Positions 1 through 6,767 of a stretch of DNA of 23,860 bases are shown here, one piece after another. The position numbers and the translations under genes were made by a program. The stretch spans positions 1 to 23,860 of IMG/VR virus record IMGVR_UViG_3300028045_000098; one strand, written 5' to 3'. Numbering within the stretch: position 1 is the stretch's first letter; every line of letters begins with the position of its first letter. The notes beneath the pieces are model-generated. The model was not told the DNA's origin and did not search any database. It saw only the letters and a program-made list of their open reading frames with translations. The DNA comes from a virus.

Positions 1-262
1 CTGGTTGTAATTTCTTTATTCTTGGTAGTAGTAAGTCTGAGCAGTAAGGTGCTCTGCCGTTACCGTGAATCCAAAAATTGAGTGTTGTTCCGTCTGCTAG
101 TTTTAGTCCTGGTGGTATTGGTTGCCCTACGTAGTTGTGTGCGTTGTAGTGTATTTCGTACTCGTCAGAGAGTCCGTTTAGTATTTTGACGCTCATGTTC
201 GAGTATCCAGTTGTAGTCATAGGACTGTCGCTTAACCACATGAGTACTGGTTTCTTATTCAT
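1..262 (-). CDS. Glycosyltransferase, N-terminal part (cut by window edge)
   Basis: An open frame starts at ATG 262 and runs off the window at position 1, giving 87 residues without a stop. The N-terminus contains MWLSDSPMTTTGYSNMS, which resembles the first beta strand and Gly-rich loop of GT-B fold (GT4-type) glycosyltransferases seen in archaeal viruses and phages. It would transfer a sugar from a nucleotide-sugar donor to an acceptor that cannot be told from this fragment; virion or host surface glycans are plausible. The start overlaps the stop of the upstream 101-aa gene by four bases (ATGA), so the two are probably translationally coupled. The catalytic C-terminal domain is outside the window, so activity cannot be judged. 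The assignment is inference from a short motif. Confidence 0.6.
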   Translation of the reverse strand, partial: MNKKPVLMWLSDSPMTTTGYSNMSVKILNGLSDEYEIHYNAHNYVGQPIPPGLKLADGTTLNFWIHGNGRAPYCSDLLLPRIKKLQP

Positions 263-564
263 TGTTTTTCCTCTTCCCCCTCTGGGCGGTGAAATTTAAC
301 TTGTGAAAAAAACTGTTTAATTTGTTTCGTCAGATTAGGATATAACCCTTTTTTGAGATTGTTGACTATACAATCCAAGTATAAGAAATGGTTGTATAAT
401 TGATTGGTTGACGTTTCACCAACTTCGTTATACATGTTATATAATTGGGTTTGGAATTTGTCAGAAGTATATATTAGTGATATTGTCATACCACTTTCTT
501 TTGAAATATGTTGTAATAATTGGTTTAATTTATGAAGATCTTTGTTTAATTCTTCTTGATTCAT
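259..564 (-). CDS. Hypothetical protein, 101 aa, mostly helical
   Basis: I do not recognise this family. The protein is 101 aa, rich in Leu, Asn, Gln and Lys, with amphipathic stretches (residues 1-25 and 45-90) that suggest helices. It has no signal peptide, membrane segment or Cys cluster, and a charged tail ending GEEEKQ. It starts at ATG 564, overlapping the stop of the AbrB-like gene as ATGA, and its own stop overlaps the start of the glycosyltransferase in the same way. It therefore belongs to a three-gene unit driven by the promoter at about 785-791. A role linked to the regulator or to the glycosyltransferase is only suggested by position. Confidence 0.7.
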   Translation of the reverse strand: MNQEELNKDLHKLNQLLQHISKESGMTISLIYTSDKFQTQLYNMYNEVGETSTNQLYNHFLYLDCIVNNLKKGLYPNLTKQIKQFFSQVKFHRPEGEEEKQ

Positions 565-761
565 GGTTTTGCTCCGCTCATCAAGATAATGGCGTTGTTT
601 GCTTTGTGTGGAGTGAAATACACTCCTATGAACTCTTTACTAATATGCTTAGGTATTGTTATACCGTAGGAGTCTCCTGTTCTATTGTTAGAAGTTAGTT
701 TTCTTAGTTTGTGGCTTTTTGCGCTTTTTGCTATGTTTGTTTTTGTTAATCCCTCTTCCAT
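561..761 (-). CDS. AbrB/SpoVT-like DNA-binding protein, 66 aa
   Basis: This small protein has an N-terminal basic segment (residues 1-24, many Lys and Ser) followed by a stretch like a swapped-hairpin AbrB domain: NRTGDSYGITIPKHISKEF at residues 26-44, then a hydrophobic strand NNAIILM. The ITIPK core is the hallmark of the family, whose members act as dimers that bind DNA and are common as regulators in archaea and their viruses. Its ATG at 761 lies about 24-30 bases from a TATA box (TTTTATA, 785-791), so the mRNA is probably leaderless. A perfect 12-bp palindrome lies between TATA box and start codon, a position typical of autorepression. It heads a unit with the 101-aa gene and the glycosyltransferase. 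The link to the late promoters described below is inference. Confidence 0.75.
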   Translation of the reverse strand: MEEGLTKTNIAKSAKSHKLRKLTSNNRTGDSYGITIPKHISKEFIGVYFTPHKANNAIILMSGAKP

Positions 762-766
762 ACTCT

Positions 767-778
767 GATTATATAATC
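767..778. promoter_or_regulatory. Palindromic operator candidate GATTATATAATC
   Basis: A perfect 12-bp palindrome lies at -6 to -17 from the ATG of the AbrB-like gene, between the TATA box and the start codon. A protein bound here would block transcription start. The core ATTATATAAT recurs next to three late promoters (12100-12109, 18880-18889, 21375-21384). Confidence 0.6.
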
Positions 779-784
779 ACTAAG

Positions 785-791
785 TATAAAA
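785..791 (-). promoter_or_regulatory. TATA box of the AbrB-like gene unit
   Basis: TTTTATA on the minus strand lies 24-30 bases upstream of the A of ATG 761. This is the standard distance of an archaeal TATA box from the transcription start, so the start codon is probably at or near the 5' end of the mRNA. Confidence 0.6.
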
Positions 792-796
792 GGGTG

Positions 797-822
797 TCGC
801 CACTACTAAATAATAGTGACGA
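797..822 (-). terminator. Hairpin between lysis cassette and AbrB unit
   Basis: An imperfect stem (TCG/CGA, one mismatch, CACTA/TAGTG, 8-base loop) lies between the stop of the holin-like gene and the TATA box of the AbrB unit. It could end late transcription, although no long T run follows directly. The call is weak. Confidence 0.3.
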
Positions 823-837
823 ACAACACTAATATTA

Positions 838-1134
838 TTACTTATCAGCAGGAAGATAATCCTTAAGCTTAGTATGCCTAACAAGATACTTCCAACCATT
901 CTCAATAACAGCAGCACCAAGAACAGCAAAACTAGTAGACTCCAAAGAACCAATAGACTGACCAGTAAAAGTACTAACAGCACCAAGAACACCACCAAGA
1001 ATCATAACAGGAGCAGCCTTCTTAAAACAAAAACTCTCCTTAGCATGAGTCTTAATCCACATAGAGTAAGCATAAGCAACTCCACCAACAACACCCATAA
1101 CACCAGCACCAAGTACCGTAAATAATTCAACCAT
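838..1134 (-). CDS. Holin-like small membrane protein, 98 aa
   Basis: The 98-aa product is dominated by hydrophobic, Gly-rich segments at about residues 4-24, 41-62 and 66-79, with Lys and Arg in the connecting loops and a hydrophilic tail (residues 86-98). This matches the size and topology of class I holins, which form pores in the cytoplasmic membrane to release an endolysin. I chose ATG 1134 because a strong SD (GGAGGT) lies about 12 bases upstream; a longer frame from 1206 would add an implausible Cys/Trp-rich stretch that overlaps the upstream gene. It is the last gene of the late tail unit, directly after an XhlA-like gene and a cysteine hydrolase. It could be another membrane protein, such as a superinfection factor, since no homolog search was possible. 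Confidence 0.6.
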   Translation of the reverse strand: MVELFTVLGAGVMGVVGGVAYAYSMWIKTHAKESFCFKKAAPVMILGGVLGAVSTFTGQSIGSLESTSFAVLGAAVIENGWKYLVRHTKLKDYLPADK

Positions 1135-1139
1135 AACTT

Positions 1140-1430
1140 CTAACCTCCAAAAACACCTGTCATCACATAAGTCAAAGAACCACCAACAACAATAGCAGCA
1201 ATCCATTGAGCCAACCTATTAGTGACAGACTGGTTACTAAGTAATTTATCGTGCTCTCCAACACGAGATTTCAGCACTGCTAGATCGTCACTAACACTAC
1301 CAGTCTTAAAACGGTACTTCGTATTCTCACGAACCTGACCATTCAACTCTTTAAGAGAATCCCTAATTTCATCAAGTCTAATACCTTGATTATCAAGCTT
1401 CTCATTTAAAACATTCATTGTAATTTTCAT
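1140..1430 (-). CDS. XhlA-like membrane-tethered coiled-coil protein, 96 aa
   Basis: Residues 5-66 form a heptad-like, charged coiled coil, and residues 73-93 form one hydrophobic segment (WIAAIVVGGSLTYVMTGVF) near the C-terminus. This layout, soluble coiled coil then a C-terminal membrane anchor at about 90 aa, is that of the XhlA / haemolysin-type accessory proteins found next to holins and endolysins in phage lysis modules. It overlaps the upstream hydrolase gene by ATGA and its stop codon TAG touches the SD of the holin-like gene, so the three are tightly coupled. Function by analogy: helping the holin or recruiting the lytic enzyme to the membrane. A structural spacer role cannot be excluded. 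Confidence 0.6.
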   Translation of the reverse strand: MKITMNVLNEKLDNQGIRLDEIRDSLKELNGQVRENTKYRFKTGSVSDDLAVLKSRVGEHDKLLSNQSVTNRLAQWIAAIVVGGSLTYVMTGVFGG

Positions 1431-2335
1431 CCGTCAACCCTCACTATACTAAATTTCTTAACAGCTTTAATCACTTCAGGACTAGTACTGCTATCAAAAT
1501 CATAAAAAGCACTCTTATCATTAAAAGAGAACCACACTTTAGTTATACCACAACCGCTAGCGTCACCACCATTTCTAGCGCTTTCATGAGTAGGGAACCT
1601 ACGAACATAAGTATGATTGTGAGGACCATAAGTAGAATTAATGTGGTGCCATTTATGAGTTTTTAAAGAATAAACATAAACTGTACTGTGACCAAAACCG
1701 CCACTAGTATGACCACAAACTACTCTAACTCTCCAACTAGGAACACCAGCAGCCAAGTAATAACTAACTTGAAAATGAGACCACGAATCACAATCAAATC
1801 CTTTACGAAAATCTCTTGCTCTCATCTCGAATGGGAACTCGAATACTTCAGGAGCTCTCCAAACAGCCTCATCACTAGTGTACTTGTAATATAACTTGAA
1901 TATTTTCTTGTAAATCTTAGGAATTAGAGTCTCAGCATCCTCGATAGTATCTAATAATTTCCACTTCTCAAGATCTAATCTTATGAAAGGATCAGTAGGA
2001 GTGAGAAATACTGTAACTGGACTTCCTATAAGAACCTTACTGAAAGGAAGACTCCTTCCTTTAAACTCTACAATAGCTCTAGGGTATTTAGTATTCCAGT
2101 AATCCTCCATAGTAGAACTAACTCTATAATCACTAAGATCCTTATTAACCAACTTAACCTCTTCAGTAGCCTTAACAAGCTCTTTCTCTAAAGAAACATA
2201 ATCACTAACACTAGACTTCAAAGACTTATTAAGATCTCTAACCCTAATCTTCAAACTACTTATTTCAGAGTCATGACTAGAACAATCACTAAAACCAAAA
2301 AGTTTCTTAACAAAATCCCTAAAACTATTATACAT
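1427..2335 (-). CDS. Coiled-coil plus transglutaminase-like cysteine hydrolase (putative endolysin)
   Basis: From ATG 2335 the product is 302 aa. Residues 20-72 look like a coiled coil. The C-terminal half has the transglutaminase-like/papain-like layout: Cys182 in FDCDSWSHF at a helix start, AAGVPSWRVRVV, His216 in GFGHSTVYVY, and Asn233 in HHINSTYG as likely third triad residue (Asp in most transglutaminase-like enzymes, Asn in papain). The family includes peptidases, and the methanogen virus pseudomurein endoisopeptidases share this fold, so a cell-envelope lytic role is a reasonable inference given the XhlA-like and holin-like genes downstream. No signal peptide is seen, so export would depend on the holin. 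A GTG at 2338 is an alternative start, but AGGAG spaced 7 bases from ATG 2335 favours the ATG. It could instead be a virion-associated peptidase. Confidence 0.6.
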   Translation of the reverse strand: MYNSFRDFVKKLFGFSDCSSHDSEISSLKIRVRDLNKSLKSSVSDYVSLEKELVKATEEVKLVNKDLSDYRVSSTMEDYWNTKYPRAIVEFKGRSLPFSKVLIGSPVTVFLTPTDPFIRLDLEKWKLLDTIEDAETLIPKIYKKIFKLYYKYTSDEAVWRAPEVFEFPFEMRARDFRKGFDCDSWSHFQVSYYLAAGVPSWRVRVVCGHTSGGFGHSTVYVYSLKTHKWHHINSTYGPHNHTYVRRFPTHESARNGGDASGCGITKVWFSFNDKSAFYDFDSSTSPEVIKAVKKFSIVRVDG

Positions 2336-3339
2336 CACTTATCTCCTAACTCAATCTTAACAATGAAACCAGAAAGATTCAAATACAAAACATTATCATG
2401 ATGTATTAAGTTATTAACAAAAGTATTATCACTAACAAAACTAGGACTCTTAACAGTAACTATCTTAGTGAAAACTTTAGAACCATCATACTTTAACAAA
2501 GTAACTTGACTATCAGTACCAGTACTAACAGCATACACATTACCATTAGTAGCAATAACAGGATTAGTCAACGAACTAGCTCCACCAACAGTAGCAATTG
2601 TATTAACAGTATTAGTACTATTAACATACTCTTGCAAAACCATACTATCACCATCAGTCCAGTAAACAACATCAGTACCACTAGAAACAGCCTTAGCCAT
2701 ATTAACACTAAGATTATCAGCAGTATCAGTCCAGTTAACACCACCATCAGTAGTTTTCCAAATATTCTGACTATTATCACACAAGTAACCAACAGACGAA
2801 CTAGACATAGTAACCCCATGAGTTATTACACCAGGACCGCTAATTTGAGCCCAAGTACTACCAGTATCATGAGAGTACCATCCAAAACCAGGACCTCCAT
2901 TAGCATTACCAGTCATAATACCCACACTACCATTAAGAGCCATATCTCTAACACCAGCAGTACCATAACTACCAGCATCAACAGCAGCATCAAACCAAGG
3001 ACTTCCATTAGTAAGAGTATACTTTAAACCAGTATTACCACCAGTCTTCTGACTTATACCACCACTACCATTAGCAACAGCTAAAGCAGCTTCGTCATAA
3101 TAACCCTGACTAACCCAAGAACCACCGCTATCAGTAGTTAACTCATTTCTAGTTTGCCATATACTACCTGAAGTTCCAAAAGCAATCAATCCTCTCTGCA
3201 CCGTACTGCCTTCATTTTGTATTACTTCATACCATGGCTCTGTAGCTGCCTTAGTAATAGTCTCAGACTGATCACTGCCAGTAAGTATATCTCCGTCGGC
3301 CCAGTCAGTGTTTCCAAAAATTTTTAATCTTACTGTCAT
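2335..3339 (-). CDS. Tail fibre / receptor-binding protein with Asp-box beta-propeller
   Basis: The 334-aa protein carries at least three Asp-box-like repeats (TTDSGGSWVS, SHDTGSTWAQ, TTDGGVNWTD), the turn motif S/T-x-D-x-G-x-T/N-W of sialidase-like and sortilin-type beta-propellers. The rest is rich in Gly, Ser, Thr and Asn with alternating strands, and the end (LYLNLSGFIVKIELG) is typical of a closing propeller strand. It is the last structural gene before the lysis cassette, the usual place for a receptor-binding fibre, so it probably binds a surface glycan or glycoprotein. No catalytic Arg triad of a sialidase can be recognised by eye, so I infer binding rather than cleavage. An SD (AAGGAGA) precedes the ATG by about a dozen bases. 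Confidence 0.6.
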   Translation of the reverse strand: MTVRLKIFGNTDWADGDILTGSDQSETITKAATEPWYEVIQNEGSTVQRGLIAFGTSGSIWQTRNELTTDSGGSWVSQGYYDEAALAVANGSGGISQKTGGNTGLKYTLTNGSPWFDAAVDAGSYGTAGVRDMALNGSVGIMTGNANGGPGFGWYSHDTGSTWAQISGPGVITHGVTMSSSSVGYLCDNSQNIWKTTDGGVNWTDTADNLSVNMAKAVSSGTDVVYWTDGDSMVLQEYVNSTNTVNTIATVGGASSLTNPVIATNGNVYAVSTGTDSQVTLLKYDGSKVFTKIVTVKSPSFVSDNTFVNNLIHHDNVLYLNLSGFIVKIELGDK

Positions 3340-3357
3340 AATATAATCATTCTCCTT

Positions 3358-3726
3358 CTAAAATATGTTAATAGTAATCTCCAATTGCAATTCATTTGTA
3401 CCGTCAAACGTGACAGCATCAAATCCTTCACGTAACCATAAGTTATTACCGCCGGCAGTACTTCCTGCTGCGAAACCAAACTCGGTAAGACCAAGACCAC
3501 TCATCTCAACAGAGTTATAATCATGTGTCCATACTGTTTCAGCAGCAGTGCTTATGTCTCTAGTACTCCAAATCCTTCTAGGACTCAAACCACTCTCGTT
3601 GATTAGGCTTCCTAGAGTTGGTAGTTCAGCTCCAGATCCATCACCTATGCAACTCCATTGAGGAATGTTACCGCTTCCAGCCATTAATAGACTAAGCCCT
3701 GAGCGACCATAATTTGTAATTACCAT
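3358..3726 (-). CDS. Tail-tip / fibre-associated structural protein, 122 aa
   Basis: The product is 122 aa, Gly/Ser rich and beta-predicted, with the string CIGDGSGAE followed by a short polar stretch and LINESGLSPRR. A GxGSG ... NE ... R arrangement near the N-terminus is familiar in small phage tail fibre and fibre-attachment proteins. The C-terminus alternates hydrophobic residues (NELQLEITINIF), consistent with a final beta strand. The ATG at 3726 lies one base after the TAA of the 128-aa gene, so translation is probably coupled. It lies between the secreted proteins and the propeller fibre and is most likely part of the distal tail. The precise role is unknown. Confidence 0.55.
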   Translation of the reverse strand: MVITNYGRSGLSLLMAGSGNIPQWSCIGDGSGAELPTLGSLINESGLSPRRIWSTRDISTAAETVWTHDYNSVEMSGLGLTEFGFAAGSTAGGNNLWLREGFDAVTFDGTNELQLEITINIF

Positions 3727-3727
3727 T

Positions 3728-4114
3728 TTAAAATACTCCGCTTCTCACTGTAGTGAGAGCTCCTCTCCTGTCTCCTAATGGAGTTGGTACGTAATCCAGT
3801 GTCCACCAATAAAGTTGAGGACTTCTTGTAATCCATTCCGCATCGATTCGTACTTGTAGGCTTACTCCGCTCAAACCTACTATACCGCTCAACGTTACAG
3901 GACTCGAACCTAAACTCTGGCTTCCAAGAACTAAAGCTTGGCTGTTGTAATCGAAAACGTGAGCTAGTATAGTGCTGTCTGCTGGTTCTGCACCGCTCAG
4001 AGTTAGAGTTAACCAACTGTTTGTATCGCTCGTACTTCCTGGTTGGTATTGAAGTTTTGGACTTCTCCACTGACCATGAACGAAAGCGGAACCCCCTCCG
4101 AAATTGAAAGGCAT
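3728..4114 (-). CDS. Beta-rich tail-tip protein, 128 aa
   Basis: The 128-aa product is beta-rich with repeated Ser/Leu strands (SWLTLTLSG, GLSGVSLQVRIDAEW, LYWWTLDYVP). Cys is absent and Trp and Gly are common, as in tail-fibre or carbohydrate-binding folds. A competing frame at 3720-4121 encodes an Arg/Ser-rich, low-complexity product and is rejected. No signal peptide is present, in contrast to the gene just upstream. Position between the secreted block and the fibre genes suggests a minor virion protein. I cannot assign a family. Confidence 0.55.
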   Translation of the reverse strand: MPFNFGGGSAFVHGQWRSPKLQYQPGSTSDTNSWLTLTLSGAEPADSTILAHVFDYNSQALVLGSQSLGSSPVTLSGIVGLSGVSLQVRIDAEWITRSPQLYWWTLDYVPTPLGDRRGALTTVRSGVF

Positions 4115-4142
4115 CAGTCACTACCCCACACCCTCTTTAGTA

Positions 4143-4736
4143 TCATGAGTCGTCTACCTCGTTGAATTGGTAATTTCCTGTTACGAAACCTTGACTAGGT
4201 GAAGAGTAATTCATGTATAACCATATTAGTCCTGCCCCATCTAATGGTATTCCACTAAGTATTGTAGTAACAGTGCTGTTTAGTGCTCTGCAATTACTTC
4301 TTGTTGTACTGTTAGAACATAATGTTATGTTGGATGGTGGGTTGTTAGCTATTGCTAGGGTTATGTTTACTGTTACACAACCGTGACTTCCTCTAATTAT
4401 GTTGAAAGCTCCGTTACTTCCTGTTTGCCCTGCTGGCTGAACCATAGTGCTGTTAGCTGCTGCTGGGTTAAAGTTAAGGTTAGCTACTCTATTGCTTAAT
4501 GCGTAGGTAACATTAGGAGCGCAAGATATTGGAGCTACTCCTGGAATACCCCCTAGTATTAATGGAACATCACTAAACACAGGTGGTATTGTCGGATTAT
4601 TTAGTACTAAACCAATGTTACCAAATGACGGTGGATTGTAGGCAGCGCTAGCAGAGTAAGAAAGTAATAAAATAGATAATACCATCGCTATCCCTATCAT
4701 TAAGTGTCTGTATCTTAAACCACTATTCTTATTCAT
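4143..4736 (-). CDS. Secreted, sequon-rich protein with signal peptide, 197 aa
   Basis: The N-terminus has a basic region (MNKNSGLRYRH), a hydrophobic core (residues 12-26) and an AxA-type site (SASA, cleavage near 31/32), a textbook Sec signal peptide. The mature part holds four Cys and about seven N-X-S/T sequons (NVT, NIT, NST, NYS), is rich in Asn, Pro and Ser, and probably folds as beta structure. It overlaps the end of the larger secreted gene by ATGA, so the two are co-translated and may form one complex outside the membrane. Signal peptides are unusual for tail proteins, which are assembled in the cytoplasm. Possibilities are a host-surface modifier, a superinfection-exclusion factor or a membrane-exposed virion component. 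No family is recognised. Confidence 0.75.
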   Translation of the reverse strand: MNKNSGLRYRHLMIGIAMVLSILLLSYSASAAYNPPSFGNIGLVLNNPTIPPVFSDVPLILGGIPGVAPISCAPNVTYALSNRVANLNFNPAAANSTMVQPAGQTGSNGAFNIIRGSHGCVTVNITLAIANNPPSNITLCSNSTTRSNCRALNSTVTTILSGIPLDGAGLIWLYMNYSSPSQGFVTGNYQFNEVDDS

Positions 4737-6046
4737 TGAACTACAATGTGCGGGCTTGCCGCTCCTCCATTACTAGCGTTGTTAGCATCAAAACTCATTG
4801 CTGTTACGTTACGCTTAATGAACTCGAACAAGTCTATAGTCCAATTACCAGTAGTATTACTTTGATTGTGTCCTAATATCCTATAAGGAAATCTTTGATC
4901 AATTAATAACACACTAGCGTTACTTACTGGTCCGCTAACAGTCTCATTATTTATCACGTATCCTGAAAATCTAAACCTCATAAAACTGTTAAGAGGACCG
5001 CTGCTAGACACTCCAGTACTATTCTCATCAAAAGTAGCACTACGACAACTAACACTTAGGTTATCTTGTCCAGCTCCTTGAGTCTCATTATCAGATAAGT
5101 GACATAAGTGAGGACCCGAACTCCCTCCTCCTAAACTACAATTTCTTGAGCTAGTTAGTTGAGTCCAGTTAAGGCTAACATTAATCCCTATACGACACCA
5201 AGCAGGAACATTAGTTGAGAAGTTTATTGCTGCTTTAGCTACAGTATTATTACACTGAGTTGTTTTACTAGAATCTCTCCAAGCAAGACACTCTCCAGTG
5301 GTAGAGTTTAATAGCATGAAATCACTAACCGATGGAGCAATTGTAGGAACGTCTCCAATCATGTAAGAAAGATTAGCTAAGAATAACTCAGTACCACTAG
5401 TGCCACCGTTGCTGTTCTGTATGCTAAACTTGAAATTTACAGGGTCAAGGAAAGTGGCTGCTGATAATCCAACACTTATTTTTGTTTCGTTGTTTACTTT
5501 GAACTCTACAGTTAGGTTTGTTGCGTTGAGTATCATTCTATACTCTTCAAACACAGTGGTGCTTAGAGTGTAATCTGCTCTGCTAGCTAGTTCTGTTTGA
5601 GAATTATTAGAGTGAGAATATAACTTAATATTTGATCCTCCATCTCGGTGAACAGTGAACGATGAACCAGCAAAGTGTGCGAAAGTTCCTGCACTCATTG
5701 ATCCATTACCTACTACTACTAGATTTATTCTGTTAGTTTGAGCAACTCCTGCCTTAGCATACCATTTAGCAACTATACTTCCATCAACTAATTGAACCAA
5801 CTGAGGAGTAGTTATAGCATCTAAAGCGTAGAACCCGCTGTCTTGATTTGAACAATCAGCACTACCTTCAATAAAGTACTGACCGCTACTTATTGAGTAA
5901 CCACAAGGAGCTATTTCAGACCATAATGTAGTATCTTTAGGAGTTGAAAGATTACTTACTAAGACATAATCTTCTGCACTAGCTATAGAACACAGCATTA
6001 AAATCCCTATAAGTAAAAATATTATTCTTGTATTATGATTTGACAT
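4733..6046 (-). CDS. Secreted glycoprotein-like protein with lectin-like domain, 437 aa
   Basis: A signal peptide (hydrophobic core at residues 8-18, site SIASA/E near 24/25) is followed by a region (about 25-235) whose strands and hydrophobic spacing suggest a concanavalin-like (LamG-type) jelly roll. A Cys-containing region follows (about 240-345; eight Cys in the mature protein, an even number suited to disulfides), then a C-terminal beta domain reminiscent of carboxypeptidase-regulatory-like modules. There are more than twenty N-X-S/T sequons, pointing to N-glycosylation outside an archaeal membrane. The style resembles surface proteins of small archaea. Translation starts at ATG 6046 behind a strong SD (AAAGGAGG), inside the end of the upstream membrane-protein gene. 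It may bind glycans on the cell surface. Domain borders are approximate and by eye. Confidence 0.7.
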   Translation of the reverse strand: MSNHNTRIIFLLIGILMLCSIASAEDYVLVSNLSTPKDTTLWSEIAPCGYSISSGQYFIEGSADCSNQDSGFYALDAITTPQLVQLVDGSIVAKWYAKAGVAQTNRINLVVVGNGSMSAGTFAHFAGSSFTVHRDGGSNIKLYSHSNNSQTELASRADYTLSTTVFEEYRMILNATNLTVEFKVNNETKISVGLSAATFLDPVNFKFSIQNSNGGTSGTELFLANLSYMIGDVPTIAPSVSDFMLLNSTTGECLAWRDSSKTTQCNNTVAKAAINFSTNVPAWCRIGINVSLNWTQLTSSRNCSLGGGSSGPHLCHLSDNETQGAGQDNLSVSCRSATFDENSTGVSSSGPLNSFMRFRFSGYVINNETVSGPVSNASVLLIDQRFPYRILGHNQSNTTGNWTIDLFEFIKRNVTAMSFDANNASNGGAASPHIVVQ

Positions 6047-6765
6047 CCTTTCCTCCTTTGAGAATCACTATATGATTTGTATTCTGCTATTCTTTTCTCT
6101 TTAGTTGAGAACTCTCCATCTTCCTTTACAGTGAAGTAAGTGTAATTAAGAACTCTAGTTTTTGTTTTTGAAGTAATGCAAGACTTGTTTGTTGGCTCGT
6201 CATCACACTTTAGTGTTGAGTCTATTCTTGTATAAAACGTTTCGTTCGCACAGTTAGCTCCATCCCATAAAGGATCGTTCTCGACTCCTAAACTTTCATT
6301 ACCTAAAGTCCACTTCACTATATCAAAAGGACTTTCTTTATAACCTTTAACTAGTACTTCGTAAGTAGTACCGCTGTTGAATCTGAAAGAATAAGTTCCT
6401 TTACCACCGCAACCAGTTTCAGTGCAAGAACTTGTTATGTCATACCATTCAGTACTTCCTTTCTCTCTAAAATATTGATCACTAGAATGTAATTTCTTGT
6501 TAGTGGTGAAACCCCATGACTCGCTAGGGTATATGAAGAAGTCTTCATAGACTGGCATATCACACTGAGCAATGCAAGGATCTAAACTGTTACCTGCACA
6601 ACGAGTATCTCCAGTGCAGTTTTCTAGTCCTATTAGTCCTTGACTTAGTAACATTACTAATAGTAAGCTACCTAGTGCAGCACCGCTGGTTACTCCACCC
6701 GCTGTTTTACCAGGGTTTTTTGTAACCCATTTATTTACTGTGCTTTCTTTGAATCTTCTTGCCAT
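6022..6765 (-). CDS. Membrane-anchored Cys-rich ectodomain protein, 247 aa
   Basis: The N-terminal 26 residues are basic (Lys/Arg, NPGK), followed by one hydrophobic segment at about residues 27-46 (ALGSLLLVMLLSQGLIGL). The remaining 200 residues are hydrophilic with ten Cys, all on the far side of this segment, and five sequons. No clear cleavage site follows the segment, so a signal-anchor with the C-terminus outside is the likely topology. The disulfide-rich ectodomain is unlike normal tail proteins. It directly follows the baseplate hub gene (stop and start three bases apart) and overlaps the next secreted gene by 25 bases. With the two signal-peptide proteins it forms a coupled three-gene block. 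Function unknown; membrane-interacting spike, receptor or exclusion protein are all possible. Confidence 0.7.
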   Translation of the reverse strand: MARRFKESTVNKWVTKNPGKTAGGVTSGAALGSLLLVMLLSQGLIGLENCTGDTRCAGNSLDPCIAQCDMPVYEDFFIYPSESWGFTTNKKLHSSDQYFREKGSTEWYDITSSCTETGCGGKGTYSFRFNSGTTYEVLVKGYKESPFDIVKWTLGNESLGVENDPLWDGANCANETFYTRIDSTLKCDDEPTNKSCITSKTKTRVLNYTYFTVKEDGEFSTKEKRIAEYKSYSDSQRRKGCQIIIQE

Positions 6766-6767
6766 TA

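Noticed and set aside
1135-1206. N-terminal extension of the holin-like protein to position 1206
   Set aside because: The extra 24 residues are Cys/Trp-rich and overlap the XhlA-like gene; the SD and the ATG at 1134 give a normal membrane protein start.
3337-3348. GATTATATTATG at the start of the propeller gene as a fifth palindrome site
   Set aside because: It differs from the palindrome at two positions, lacks the CTG and the TATA part, and lies between a good SD and the start codon. It is probably chance in AT-rich DNA.
3720-4121. Open frame of 133 aa, minus strand, overlapping the 128-aa gene in another frame
   Set aside because: The product is dominated by Arg, Ser and Thr with no fold-like pattern; the 3728-4114 frame has normal strands and fits the neighbouring stop and start codons.
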